Positions 8,685 through 17,167 of a stretch of DNA of 64,000 nucleotides are shown one piece after another. The stretch is from Clostridium brassicae. GTDB taxonomy: Bacteria > Bacillota > Clostridia > Clostridiales > Clostridiaceae. Both the position numbers and the translations under genes were made by a program. Location of the stretch: contig NZ_JAPQFJ010000011.1 of the NCBI RefSeq assembly GCF_026738875.1, forward strand, positions 1 to 64,000. The letters run 5' to 3'. The notes below the pieces were generated by a model, which was given only the letters and a program-made list of their open reading frames with translations, was not told the origin of the DNA and did no database searches. The stretch's first letter is position 1; every line of letters starts with the position of its first letter.

Positions 8685-9247
8685 ATGGATAATCTTTTCA
8701 AAGATTTATTTAAAGATAAAGTATTTTATTATTTTGCTGACATAAGTAATATACCGAGGGGATCAGGGAATGAAAAGACTATTAGTGATTATCTTGTAGA
8801 TTTTGCAAAGAAGCGTAATTTAGAAGTTGCTCAGGATAAAGCATTGAATATAATAATAAAGAAAAATGGAAGTAAGGGATATGAGAATTCTCCTATAGTT
8901 ATTTTTCAAGGGCACATGGATATGGTTTGTGAGAAAAACACAAATATAGAACATGATTTTAATAAAGATCTTCTAAAATTAGATGTAGAAGGAGATTTTA
9001 TTAAGGCATGAGGAACAACACTAGGAGCAGATAATGGTATAGCAATTGCTTATTGTTTAGCTATATTAGATACAGAAGATGTTTCTCATTCACCGTTAGA
9101 AATTTTGTTTACTACTGAAGAAGAAACTGCTATGAGAGGAGTGGCTGAATTAAATTATGATGTACATACTCCAAAAGAAAAACTTAGTATTCTTCTGCTA
9201 AGAGAACTTTTAGATATTTATTAAATGTTTTAAAAGAGATAAAATAA
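8685..9247 (+). pseudogene. pepD: Broken aminoacyl-histidine dipeptidase (PepD-like, M20)
   Basis: The first 108 codons match the start of PepD-type dipeptidases (IPRGSGNEK, the metal-ligand motif GHMDMV). A TGA at 9009-9011 then interrupts the protein. The same frame continues with the next family motif, GTTLGADNG, and TTEEETAMRG. After that, about 250 codons appear to be missing, and the sequence jumps to the family's C-terminal end, VHTPKEKLSI. A missing base near 9191 shifts the rest, which in the next frame reads SSAKRTF and ends LLNVLKEIK with TAA at 9245-9247. Stop, internal deletion and frameshift together show a dead gene. Homologues usually carry Arg where the TGA sits, so AGA to TGA is a plausible single change. 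Confidence 0.88.
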
Positions 9248-9376
9248 GCTTAGGTCACCATTTAATTTTAAAATAACTTTGTAAAATTGAGGGGAATGTG
9301 TAATATTAAACTTATATGAGTTTGTAATTAGGCAATTCGCTTAATTATAATAAATAATAGATTTGGGGTGGTTTAT

Positions 9377-9934
9377 TTGCTTCAATGGAGAGAATTACAT
9401 AAAGAATGTATGGAGTGCCATAAATGCGAATTGGGAGATACTAGGACTAATATGGTTTTGGGAGAAGGAAATCCAAAGGCGAAGATTATGTTTATAGGAG
9501 AGGCCCCAGGGGCAGATGAGGATAGACTTGGAAGACCTTTTGTTGGAAGAGCTGGTCAATTATTTGAAAAGGGAGTTCAAGCTCTTAATTTAATGAGGGA
9601 AAGGGATTTTTATATAACAAATATATGTAAATGTAGACCCAAAAACAATAGAACCCCTTATGAGGAGGAAGCAAATGAGTGTATTCCTTATCTTAGAAAT
9701 CAAGTAGCACTTATAAAGCCTAAAATAATTGTTTGTCTTGGAGCTACAGCTATGAAATATATACTAGGATCTGATTGGAGAATAACCAGAGATAGAGGGA
9801 AATGGGTAGAGAGAAAAGGGTATTTTATTACATGCACTTTTCATCCATCTGCTGTTTTAAGAGATGATAATAAAAAATTTAGTTTTTGGGAAGATCTTAA
9901 ATCTATAAAAAATAAATATGATGAAATAGAATAA
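9377..9934 (+). CDS. Family 4 uracil-DNA glycosylase (iron-sulfur type)
   Basis: This enzyme removes uracil from DNA to begin base-excision repair. The protein has the family 4 landmarks: cysteines CMECHKC near the N-terminus and CKCRP near residue 80 for a 4Fe-4S cluster, the uracil-binding motif [18 protein letters not shown], and the C-terminal HPSAVLR motif. The TTG at 9377 is the likely start, because a GTG at 9368 lies inside the ribosome binding site GGGGTGG (9365-9371). That gives 185 residues, typical for the family. Its stop at 9934 is followed almost directly by a conserved RNA-like element (9946 onward). Confidence 0.92.
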   Translation: MLQWRELHKECMECHKCELGDTRTNMVLGEGNPKAKIMFIGEAPGADEDRLGRPFVGRAGQLFEKGVQALNLMRERDFYITNICKCRPKNNRTPYEEEANECIPYLRNQVALIKPKIIVCLGATAMKYILGSDWRITRDRGKWVERKGYFITCTFHPSAVLRDDNKKFSFWEDLKSIKNKYDEIE

Positions 9935-9945
9935 TATTGTTACAT

Positions 9946-10020
9946 AATGAATAAGGTCGAGGAATAGGTTTTCTAAAATATATGTAGTTATCTATTAAAC
10001 CTTTAGTATGCAAAGAAACA
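9946..10020 (+). ncRNA. Copy 1 of a conserved pseudoknot-forming element
   Basis: About 58 bases (9960-10017) match a minus-strand segment at 53401-53470 with one indel; the differences I can count are C/T transitions. The order of pairing segments is 9946-9955 with 9987-9996 (8 of 10 pairs here, 10 of 10 in copy 2) and 9966-9971 with 9997-10002 (6 of 6 in both copies). These two stems interleave with no gap between their 3' strands, the geometry of an H-type pseudoknot. A local hairpin (10000-10007 with 10020-10027) follows. It starts 12 bases after the glycosylase stop. I do not recognise it as a known riboswitch. Confidence 0.55.
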
Positions 10021-10052
10021 CTAAAGGTATATTCTTCTAAGAACCTTATCCT

Positions 10053-10105
10053 AACTATGGGATGTCCATATCCCAGTTTAGTTGCCGGAGTCCATATTCC
10101 GGCAA
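10053..10105 (+). other. Two adjacent hairpins with identical loops
   Basis: Hairpin 1 pairs GGGAT 10059-10063 with ATCCC 10070-10074, plus outer AACT/AGTT. Hairpin 2 pairs 10082-10089 with 10098-10105 (8 perfect, GC-rich pairs). Both loops carry GTCCATA. Neither is followed by a T run, so they are not ordinary terminators. A further weaker hairpin lies at about 10118-10142. They lie between the pseudoknot element and the gntR operon and may be part of one larger RNA. Confidence 0.5.
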
Positions 10106-10308
10106 TTACGCATTTTTAGAAATTTACACCTTAAGTGTTTCTAGTTACTATTTCAAAGTTTAATTGGCTAACTACATGATAGAAAAATTTTTAAAAAGTA
10201 TTGTTTTTTTATTTTCATTGTTCTATTATGTATATAACAGATATAACTTATAGAACATAAAATATTATTAGATACAAGTATTGTAATAATGGAGAAAGGG
10301 GGGGGATT

Positions 10309-10683
10309 ATGCTTATTAAAATAGATTTTCAATCGGAAACTCCAATATATATTCAACTTAGGAATGAAATAATAAAAGGAATAGCTAAAAAACAATTGTT
10401 GCAAGGGGAGAATCTTCCTTCTGTAAGGCAAATGGCAGAAGATATAGGAATAAATATGCATACTGTAAATAAGGCATATAACTTATTAAAGGAAGATGGT
10501 TTTATTAATATAGATAGAAGAAAAGGTGCCATGATTGGAAGTATGCAAAATATAATTACAGAAGATTTTATGATGAAACTTAATGAAGAAGTAGATGCAT
10601 TAATAGCTGAATCTTGTTGTAGGGGAATGAGCGAAAAGGAATTTATAGATTTATGTAAAGAAAAATTTAATTCTTATAAATAG
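10309..10683 (+). CDS. GntR-family (YtrA-like) transcriptional regulator
   Basis: This 124-residue protein has a winged-helix domain at residues 5-75 with the GntR signature: PIYIQLRNEIIKGI, then LPSVRQMAEDIGINMHTVNKAYNLLKEDGF. The C-terminal tail is only about 45 residues, too short for a FadR or UTRA ligand domain, which fits the YtrA subgroup. YtrA-type regulators usually repress their own operon, often one for membrane export or envelope stress. The next gene begins 11 bases after the stop, so it is co-transcribed with a DUF1648 membrane protein. The start has an AAAGGGGGGG site. Confidence 0.9.
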   Translation: MLIKIDFQSETPIYIQLRNEIIKGIAKKQLLQGENLPSVRQMAEDIGINMHTVNKAYNLLKEDGFINIDRRKGAMIGSMQNIITEDFMMKLNEEVDALIAESCCRGMSEKEFIDLCKEKFNSYK

Positions 10684-10694
10684 GAGGACATTAA

Positions 10695-11819
10695 ATGGAT
10701 ATAAAAATGATTATTATAAATTATGTTCCAGTGCTTTTAATACTATTCTTTTTAGGAATATACATGCCAAATTTAACTAGAAAAGAAATATTTTTTGGTA
10801 TAAGAATACCAGAAGATATGATTAGTACTCCTGAAATTATCCAGTTTAAGAAACAGTATATAAAAAATTATTTGTTAGTTTGTGGGCTACTTTTATTAGT
10901 TATAGTGGGAGCTGTTATTTATAGTAAAAATGAGATTGTTTTTGTTATTGGCATATTTATATATTTGTTTGTTGAAATGATGGTATATTATAACACGCAT
11001 AAGAAAGTTAAAGAGTTTAAATCACAGCACAATTGGGAAGAAGGAAAAAGAGAAGTTTTGGTTGTAGATACTAGTTTTAGAAGTAATAAGAATGGAAAAA
11101 TACTTGTTAGTTCTCTTTGGTTTTTAGTTCCCATAGCTATAATAATTGCAAATATAATAATAGGATATAAAGTGTATCCTGATTTGCCTAATAAGCTTCC
11201 TTTACACTGGAATTCACAAGGAATAGTAGATACTTGGGTACAAAAATCTCCTAAAGTAATTTTTATGTTGCCTGTTACAGAAGTAGGTATGCTTGTTGTT
11301 ATGTATATATCATATAAAGTTATAGGCATGTCTAAAGTTCAAATAAATGCTTCTAATCCAGGGGTTTCAAGAGAGCAAAATAGACGTTTTAGATACTTGT
11401 GGTCTGGATATATAGTATTTTTATCCGTATTTATTACATTAATATTTACTTTTGCTCAATTAACCGTATTAACTGTAATAAAATGTACATCTGATCAAAT
11501 GGTTATAGCTATTGCAATTCCAACTATTATTATTATAGTTGCTAGTATAGTTCTTTCTGTTATGACAGGGCAAGGAGGAAGTCGAATAAAAATAAGCCAA
11601 GATAATAAAAATGAAGGGTATATAGATAGAAATGATGATAAGTATTGGAAAATGGGAATGTTTTATGTAAACAAAAATGATCCTGCGATGATTATTGAAA
11701 AAAGATTTGGAATAGGATGGACAATAAATTTTGGAAATACTAAAGCGATACTACTATTTATATTATTAATGATATTTATTATTTTATCTTCTGTTATGAG
11801 TGTTTGGATGGCAAAATAA
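10695..11819 (+). CDS. DUF1648 / DUF5808 membrane protein
   Basis: This 374-residue protein has about eight predicted membrane segments. The DUF1648 motif is clear near residue 165-180 (PDLPNKLPLHWNSQGIVDTW); this domain is shared with SdpI-type immunity and signalling proteins. A DUF5808 motif follows near residue 315 (WKMGMFYVNKNDP, FGIGWTINFGN). GntR plus DUF1648 pairs are common in Firmicutes and recall the SdpR/SdpI autorepressor-immunity pair. A role in sensing or resisting a membrane-active peptide is therefore plausible but not shown. It sits second in the operon with the GntR regulator. Confidence 0.85.
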   Translation: MDIKMIIINYVPVLLILFFLGIYMPNLTRKEIFFGIRIPEDMISTPEIIQFKKQYIKNYLLVCGLLLLVIVGAVIYSKNEIVFVIGIFIYLFVEMMVYYNTHKKVKEFKSQHNWEEGKREVLVVDTSFRSNKNGKILVSSLWFLVPIAIIIANIIIGYKVYPDLPNKLPLHWNSQGIVDTWVQKSPKVIFMLPVTEVGMLVVMYISYKVIGMSKVQINASNPGVSREQNRRFRYLWSGYIVFLSVFITLIFTFAQLTVLTVIKCTSDQMVIAIAIPTIIIIVASIVLSVMTGQGGSRIKISQDNKNEGYIDRNDDKYWKMGMFYVNKNDPAMIIEKRFGIGWTINFGNTKAILLFILLMIFIILSSVMSVWMAK

Positions 11820-11904
11820 ATTTACATTTCTTTAAAACAGAGCCTATTATATAAATATTGAAAGTTTACTTAAAACAAAAAGTAAATGGGGAGGGGATAA
11901 TGAT

Positions 11905-12639
11905 ATGATTAGTAATAGTAAGTTAATATTTATGATTATATCTACTATTATATGTTTTGGTTTGCCAATAGGATTAACAGTCTATTTTTATAAGAAAGAA
12001 AAAATATCTTTATTTGCTGTATTTTGTGGGGCACTTATGTTTATTGTATCTCAAGTATGTTTGAGAATACCAATGCTTCAGTATTTAAATAAACAACCTT
12101 GGTTTATTAATTTTATAAAATCAAACACAGTCATTTACATGGTACTTATAGCTTTAAGTGCGGGAATATTTGAAGAAGTTGCAAGATTTATTGGAATTAA
12201 GTATATACTTAAGAATAGATTGAGTTGGAAAAATGGAATTGCTTTTGGAATTGGTCATGGTGGAGTTGAAGCAATTTTAATAGTAGGATTTACTTATATA
12301 TCAAATATAATATATTCATTTTTTATTAATAGTGGTAACGAAATTCCTTATGCAGATGTGCTTATAAATACTCCTTCTTATATGTTTTTGTTAGGGGGAT
12401 TAGAAAGAATTTTTGCAATAGCTCTTCATATGGCATTGACTATGGTTGTTTTAGAAGGAGTAATAAAAAAACAAGGAAAGTATATTTTATATGCTATTTC
12501 AATACATGCTTTAGTAGATTTTGTGGCTGTATATAATAAAAATATTTTTTTAATAGAGGGATTTATGTGTTTAGTTGCTCTTATAAGCTTGAGATTTTTA
12601 ATTAGATCTAAGAGTAAAATTAAGTCTTTATCTTTTTAA
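11905..12639 (+). CDS. YhfC-family intramembrane metalloprotease-like protein
   Basis: This 244-residue protein has seven or so hydrophobic segments. Its signature is EEVARFIGIKY near residue 90 followed by GIGHGGVEAIL near 115, the glutamates and histidine that place it beside the CPBP (type II CAAX protease / bacteriocin-processing) group. A later histidine lies in ALHMALTM near 178. The substrate is unknown. It begins 85 bases after the DUF1648 gene in the same direction and probably ends the operon at the terminator 12723-12753. A protease of this group beside an SdpI-like protein strengthens a peptide-immunity reading, as inference. Confidence 0.82.
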   Translation: MISNSKLIFMIISTIICFGLPIGLTVYFYKKEKISLFAVFCGALMFIVSQVCLRIPMLQYLNKQPWFINFIKSNTVIYMVLIALSAGIFEEVARFIGIKYILKNRLSWKNGIAFGIGHGGVEAILIVGFTYISNIIYSFFINSGNEIPYADVLINTPSYMFLLGGLERIFAIALHMALTMVVLEGVIKKQGKYILYAISIHALVDFVAVYNKNIFLIEGFMCLVALISLRFLIRSKSKIKSLSF

Positions 12640-12722
12640 TAAAGCTGAATAACTATTTTATTAAAGTGAATTATGTGGGAATTTGTACTTTATATGTAGT
12701 GGTTTAAGAATATTTAAAAAGC

Positions 12723-12753
12723 AGAGCCTATGAAATAATATTTCATAGGCTCT
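12723..12753. terminator. Bidirectional terminator between convergent YhfC and pyc
   Basis: A perfect 14 bp stem (12723-12736 with 12740-12753) with a 3-nt loop lies between the two stop codons. A T tract follows on the minus strand (complement of 12715-12720), so it serves pyc well and YhfC at least partly. Confidence 0.8.
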
Positions 12754-12780
12754 TAATTATAATTTTGATAACGGTTTTAA

Positions 12781-15700
12781 TTATTTAAGCTTAATTAAAA
12801 GTTCTCCTGATTTAACTTGTTGACCTTCTTTAACTAATATTGAATCTACAGTACCATTTGTAGATGCAGTAATATTTGTCTCCATTTTCATGGCCTCAAT
12901 AATTATTAGACTATCATTTTCTTTAACTTCATCACCTGGTTCAACTAACACTTTTAATACTGTACCAGGAATACTTGAACCAACTTCTAGTGGGTTATCT
13001 GGATCAGCCATTTGTAATGTATTTACATTGGTAGAATTTTGGGCACTCTTATCTTTTATTTTTATTTCACGTCTATTTCCGTTAATTTCAAATACAAGAG
13101 TTCTAAATCCTTCTTTGTCTATTTTGTTTATTTGGAGAAGTTTTATAATTAAGATGTTTCCCTCTGCTACCTTAACTTCACAAGTTTCTCCTTCACGTAA
13201 TCCATGGAAGTATATATCGCTTCCCATTCTACTTAAATCACCATTTTCCTTAATGTATTTTAAGTAGTCTTCAAATACATCTGGATATAATGCATAACTT
13301 ATAATATCTTTTTTTGTAGCATCGATATCAAATTTTTCTTTAAGATTCTTAGCTATAGCGTTGAAATCTTCAGGTGGAAGAAGTTCACCTGGTCTGCATG
13401 TAATAGGTTTTTCTCCTTTTAAAATTATTTTTTGAAGAGCTTCAGGGAATCCACCTTCAGGCTGTCCCATCATACCTTTAAAATATGCTACTGAAGAATC
13501 TGGGAAAGCCATATCTTTTCCTTTTTCTAAAATGTTTTCTTCTGTTAAATTGTTTTGTACCATAAATATTGCAAGATCACCAACCATTTTAGAAGAAGGA
13601 GTTACCTTTACTATATCTCCAAGCATTAGGTTTACTTTCTTATACATTTCTTTAACTTCATCAAATCTATGACCTAATCCAAAACTTTCTACCTGAGGTT
13701 TTAAGTTTGAATATTGACCTCCTGGTATCTCGTATTTGTATATCTCTGTAGAACCAGATCTTAACTCAGATTCTAATTGAGCATATACAGGTCTTACAGC
13801 AGCCCAGTAATCAGAAAGTTTTTGAATTCCATCTAAACTGACACCTGTAGCCCTTTTAGTATGCTCAAGAGCTGCTACAATAGAGTTAAGTGCAGGTTGA
13901 CTAGTTAAACCTGACATACTGTTAAGTGCAGTATCTACAATATCAACTCCTGCTTCAGCAGCCATTATAAGTGTAGCAACACCATTTCCAGTTGTATCGT
14001 GAGTATGAAGATGGATAGGTATTGATATTTCATTTTTTAAGGCTTTTATAAGTTTGTGTGCAGCATAAGGTTTTAATAGAGCGGACATATCCTTTATCCC
14101 TAGAATATGAGCACCCATATTTTCTATTTCTTTTGCCTTTTTAACATAGTATTCTAAAGTGTATTTATCTTTTGATTCATCTAAGATATCTCCAGTATAA
14201 CAAATACAAGCTTCTGCTACTTTATTATTTTTTAGAACTTCATCTATAGCAACTTCCATTCCCTTTAGCCAGTTAAGGGAGTCAAAAATTCTAAATACAT
14301 CAATTCCAGAGTTAGCAGCTTCATTAATTAATTCCCTTACTACATTATCTGGGTAATTTTTATATCCAACTCCATTAGAACCTCTAATAAGCATTTGGAA
14401 TAATACATTAGGTATTTTCTTTCGAAGCTCTGCAAGTCTAGTCCAAGGAGATTCTCTTAAAAATCTATAAGCTACGTCGAAAGTTGCTCCTCCCCACATT
14501 TCAATGGAGAATAGGTCTTTTTCGTAAAGAGATGTAGCTTTACCGATTTTTAACATATCTACAGTTCTCATCCTAGTTGCCATTAAAGATTGATGAGCAT
14601 CTCTCATAGTTGTATCTGTAAGAAGAAGTTTTTCATTAGATTTTATCCATTTAACAAGACCTTTAGGCCCTTCTTTATCTAATATTTGTTTAGTACCTGT
14701 TAAGTCACTAGGAATACGTGGTTTTGGAACTATAGGTACATCGAAGTCCCTTTTAACTCCACGAGTTTCATTTACAACTTTATTTCCTATAAACTTAAGT
14801 ATATTGTACTCTGTATCTGTTTTAGTAATGATATCAAATAATTCTTTATGATCTTCTATGAATTTTGTAGTACATTCTCCTTTTGCAAACACTGGATTGT
14901 TTAAAACGTTGATTAAAAAGTCAACATTTGTTTTAACACCAGATATAGTTAACTCTTTTAAAGAACGCATAGATTTTCTTATAGTATCTTCAAAGGTTCT
15001 TGACCAAGCTGTAGTTTTGAAAAGTAAGCTATCGTAGTATGGGCTTACTATAGCGCCTGTAAAACCATTACCTCCATCAAGTCTTATACCAAAACCTGAA
15101 CCAGTTCTATAAACGTCTATTTTACCTGTGTCAGGAGCAAAATTATTTGAAGGGTCTTCTGTTGTTACCCTACATTGAATTGCATAGCCTCTAACATTAA
15201 CATCATTTTGAGAAGTTATGCCTATTTCTTTAGAATTTAGAGGGTAGCCTTGTGCAATTAAAATCTGACTTTGGACTATATCAATTCCAGTAACCATTTC
15301 AGTTACAGTGTGTTCAACTTGAATTCTAGGATTCATTTCTATAAAATAGTGGTTTCCATGAATATCAACTAAGAATTCAAGAGTTCCTGCACTTCTATAT
15401 CCTACAGAATTAGCAATTTTTAATGCATCTGCACAAATTTCTTCTCTTTTCTCAACAGGGAGAGCAAATGCAGGAGTAAATTCGATTACTTTTTGATGAC
15501 GTCTTTGTACCGAACAATCTCTTTCATATAAATGGACAATATTTCCGGACTTATCTCCTAAAATTTGTACTTCTATGTGTTTAGGATTTTCAAGATATTT
15601 TTCAATGAATATATCATCTATACCAAAAGCTTTTTTAGCTTCATTTTTAGCACTTTTAAAAGAAGGAATTAGTTCATCTTCATTTCGAACTATTCTCATT

Positions 15701-16212
15701 CCTCTTCCACCGCCTCCAGCGGCAGCTTTAAGCATTACTGGATAGCCACATATTTTTGCAAATTTTAATGCTTCTTCTTCTGAAGTAACAGGTTTTTCTA
15801 CTCCTGGGATAGTAGGAACATTAACACTTTGAGCTACTAATTTTGATTTTATTTTATCGCCCAATTTTTCCATCATATTAGCAGAAGGACCAATAAATTC
15901 AATACCAGCTTCTTCACATTTTCTTGCAAATTCAGGATTCTCAGATAAAAATCCGTAACCTGGATGGATTGCATCTACACCTTTTTTTAAAGCTAAATTT
16001 ATTATTTCATCAATATTAAGATAAGCCTCTATAGGACCTTGTTTTTTCCCGATCTCATAAGCTTCATCTGCTTTAGTCCTAAATAGAGCACATTTATCTT
16101 CATCAGAGTAAATTGCCACAGTTCTAATTCCGAGTTCATTACAAGCTCTGAATATTCTTATGGCTATTTCTCCTCTGTTTGCAACTAAAATTCTTTTGAA
16201 CTTTTTAACCAC
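12781..16212 (-). CDS. pyc: Pyruvate carboxylase
   Basis: Pyruvate carboxylase makes oxaloacetate from pyruvate, bicarbonate and ATP with biotin as the carrier. Here it would feed aspartate and glutamate-family synthesis in an incomplete TCA pathway. Domains in order are biotin carboxylase (about 3-455, with GGGGRGMR and EMNPRIQVEHTVTE), carboxyltransferase (about 535-810, with DTTMRDAHQS and the HLHTHDTTGNG metal site), the PC hinge/tetramerisation region, and a C-terminal biotin domain with EAMKMETN (biotinyl Lys near 1109). The GTG at 16212 follows AAGGAGTG and gives 1143 residues, the family norm. A longer frame to 16284 lacks a binding site. Confidence 0.97.
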   Translation of the reverse strand: MVKKFKRILVANRGEIAIRIFRACNELGIRTVAIYSDEDKCALFRTKADEAYEIGKKQGPIEAYLNIDEIINLALKKGVDAIHPGYGFLSENPEFARKCEEAGIEFIGPSANMMEKLGDKIKSKLVAQSVNVPTIPGVEKPVTSEEEALKFAKICGYPVMLKAAAGGGGRGMRIVRNEDELIPSFKSAKNEAKKAFGIDDIFIEKYLENPKHIEVQILGDKSGNIVHLYERDCSVQRRHQKVIEFTPAFALPVEKREEICADALKIANSVGYRSAGTLEFLVDIHGNHYFIEMNPRIQVEHTVTEMVTGIDIVQSQILIAQGYPLNSKEIGITSQNDVNVRGYAIQCRVTTEDPSNNFAPDTGKIDVYRTGSGFGIRLDGGNGFTGAIVSPYYDSLLFKTTAWSRTFEDTIRKSMRSLKELTISGVKTNVDFLINVLNNPVFAKGECTTKFIEDHKELFDIITKTDTEYNILKFIGNKVVNETRGVKRDFDVPIVPKPRIPSDLTGTKQILDKEGPKGLVKWIKSNEKLLLTDTTMRDAHQSLMATRMRTVDMLKIGKATSLYEKDLFSIEMWGGATFDVAYRFLRESPWTRLAELRKKIPNVLFQMLIRGSNGVGYKNYPDNVVRELINEAANSGIDVFRIFDSLNWLKGMEVAIDEVLKNNKVAEACICYTGDILDESKDKYTLEYYVKKAKEIENMGAHILGIKDMSALLKPYAAHKLIKALKNEISIPIHLHTHDTTGNGVATLIMAAEAGVDIVDTALNSMSGLTSQPALNSIVAALEHTKRATGVSLDGIQKLSDYWAAVRPVYAQLESELRSGSTEIYKYEIPGGQYSNLKPQVESFGLGHRFDEVKEMYKKVNLMLGDIVKVTPSSKMVGDLAIFMVQNNLTEENILEKGKDMAFPDSSVAYFKGMMGQPEGGFPEALQKIILKGEKPITCRPGELLPPEDFNAIAKNLKEKFDIDATKKDIISYALYPDVFEDYLKYIKENGDLSRMGSDIYFHGLREGETCEVKVAEGNILIIKLLQINKIDKEGFRTLVFEINGNRREIKIKDKSAQNSTNVNTLQMADPDNPLEVGSSIPGTVLKVLVEPGDEVKENDSLIIIEAMKMETNITASTNGTVDSILVKEGQQVKSGELLIKLK

Positions 16213-16244
16213 TTTATTCACTCCTTTTCTGTATAGGTAAAAAT

Positions 16245-16304
16245 ATGCAATTCTGCAATATATTTTATGCAAATAATGCAACATATTAAATGCATTTGAT
16301 GCAA
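16245..16304 (-). promoter_or_regulatory. Three tandem 22-23 bp repeats of paired TTGCAT boxes in the pyc leader
   Basis: Six ATGCAA-like hexamers (TTGCAT on the coding strand) occur at 16245, 16253, 16267, 16276, 16290 and 16299. They fall into three pairs with internal spacing of 8-9 bp and a pair-to-pair period of 22-23 bp, close to two DNA turns. They lie 33-92 bases upstream of the pyc start codon. This arrangement looks like a multi-site operator; the binding protein is not known to me. Confidence 0.55.
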
Positions 16305-16500
16305 AAAATAATAATAATACTATTATATATGAGTTACATCATTATTTCAATTGCATATTTTCAAAAAATAACTTGCAAATTTCTCAAAAGTTAATGTGAT
16401 AAAATTACATTTTTATTATGATTATATGAGAAATTAATATATGATATATAATATATTATTCTCCTATATTAATAAATGAAACGATATAATTAATAAAAAA
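16305..16500. other. Remaining pyc upstream gap
   Basis: The sequence is AT-rich and should hold the pyc promoter. Two further TTGCA words occur at about 16350 and 16373. I see no gene. Confidence 0.3.
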
Positions 16501-16502
16501 TT

Positions 16503-16531
16503 AAGTCAAGCCCTAGTAGTGGACTCGACTT
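16503..16531 (-). terminator. Terminator of the zinc-ribbon gene
   Basis: An 11-position stem with two mismatches (16503-16513 with 16521-16531) is followed on the minus strand by a T-rich tract. It lies directly after the stop at 16537. Confidence 0.65.
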
Positions 16532-16536
16532 GATTT

Positions 16537-17010
16537 TTACTTATCTTCTATTATTTCAGCATCAGATACATTTTCAGTAGTAATATCATTTTCTTCTATA
16601 GTAATATCATTTTCAATATTTGTTCCACACTTAGGACAGAACATAGTTTCAGAGTTTAAGGTTTCCTCACATTCAGGACAAACTTTTTTGTTTTTTATTT
16701 GAATTACCCTGTTTTTCATTTCTTTTACCTTATTTTTTAAATCTAACACGTCGTTACATTGATCTACTAAATCAGGATCTATATACATTCCATTTTCATG
16801 CTTTTCACAGACTATTTTACCAATTTCGGTATATATGTCTTTGATTTTAGATTCTTCAGAGTTTATAGATACTGTTAGTTTAGATACTTCAACAAGTTCT
16901 TCAGATTTTTTTGCTATTTTAGCTGATCCTTCTTTAGCTGTTTGTGCAACTACTTCTGCAGTATCAATAGTAGTTTTAGTTATCTTTGAAATAACATTTT
17001 TAAAATCCAT
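16537..17010 (-). CDS. Zinc-ribbon protein with helical N-terminal region
   Basis: This 157-residue protein is cytosolic. Residues 1-105 are helical and polar, with coiled-coil character and regular Lys/Glu/Val spacing. Residues 110-130 form a zinc ribbon with the four cysteines CPEC and CPKC. The acidic tail (about 130-157) is rich in Glu, Asp and Thr. Clostridia carry several such helix-plus-ribbon proteins of unknown function. It stands alone, with a terminator after it and the glutamine synthetase terminator before it. No partner is suggested by position. Confidence 0.75.
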   Translation of the reverse strand: MDFKNVISKITKTTIDTAEVVAQTAKEGSAKIAKKSEELVEVSKLTVSINSEESKIKDIYTEIGKIVCEKHENGMYIDPDLVDQCNDVLDLKNKVKEMKNRVIQIKNKKVCPECEETLNSETMFCPKCGTNIENDITIEENDITTENVSDAEIIEDK

Positions 17011-17125
17011 TAATTAATCCCCCCGAAATATATAATATTTTAGTAATTTTAATAATAGTTTAAAGGAATAGTATAGTCAATATATTTTAACTTTAATTAA
17101 CGGTAAATTCAAAATTTAATAATTA

Positions 17126-17165
17126 ACTAAAAAACTCCTAGGCTAAATAGCTTAGGAGTTTTTTT
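17126..17165 (-). terminator. Terminator of the glutamine synthetase gene
   Basis: The stem AACTCCTAGGC with its complement at 17150-17160 lies immediately past the stop at 17168. On the minus strand it is followed by a T-rich, TTAGTTAATTATT-like tail. The left arm starts at about 17133. Confidence 0.6.
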
Positions 17166-17167
17166 AG

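Noticed and set aside
8685-9247. TGA in pepD as selenocysteine or readthrough
   Set aside because: The gene also has a large deletion and a frameshift, and homologues do not carry Cys or Sec at this place.
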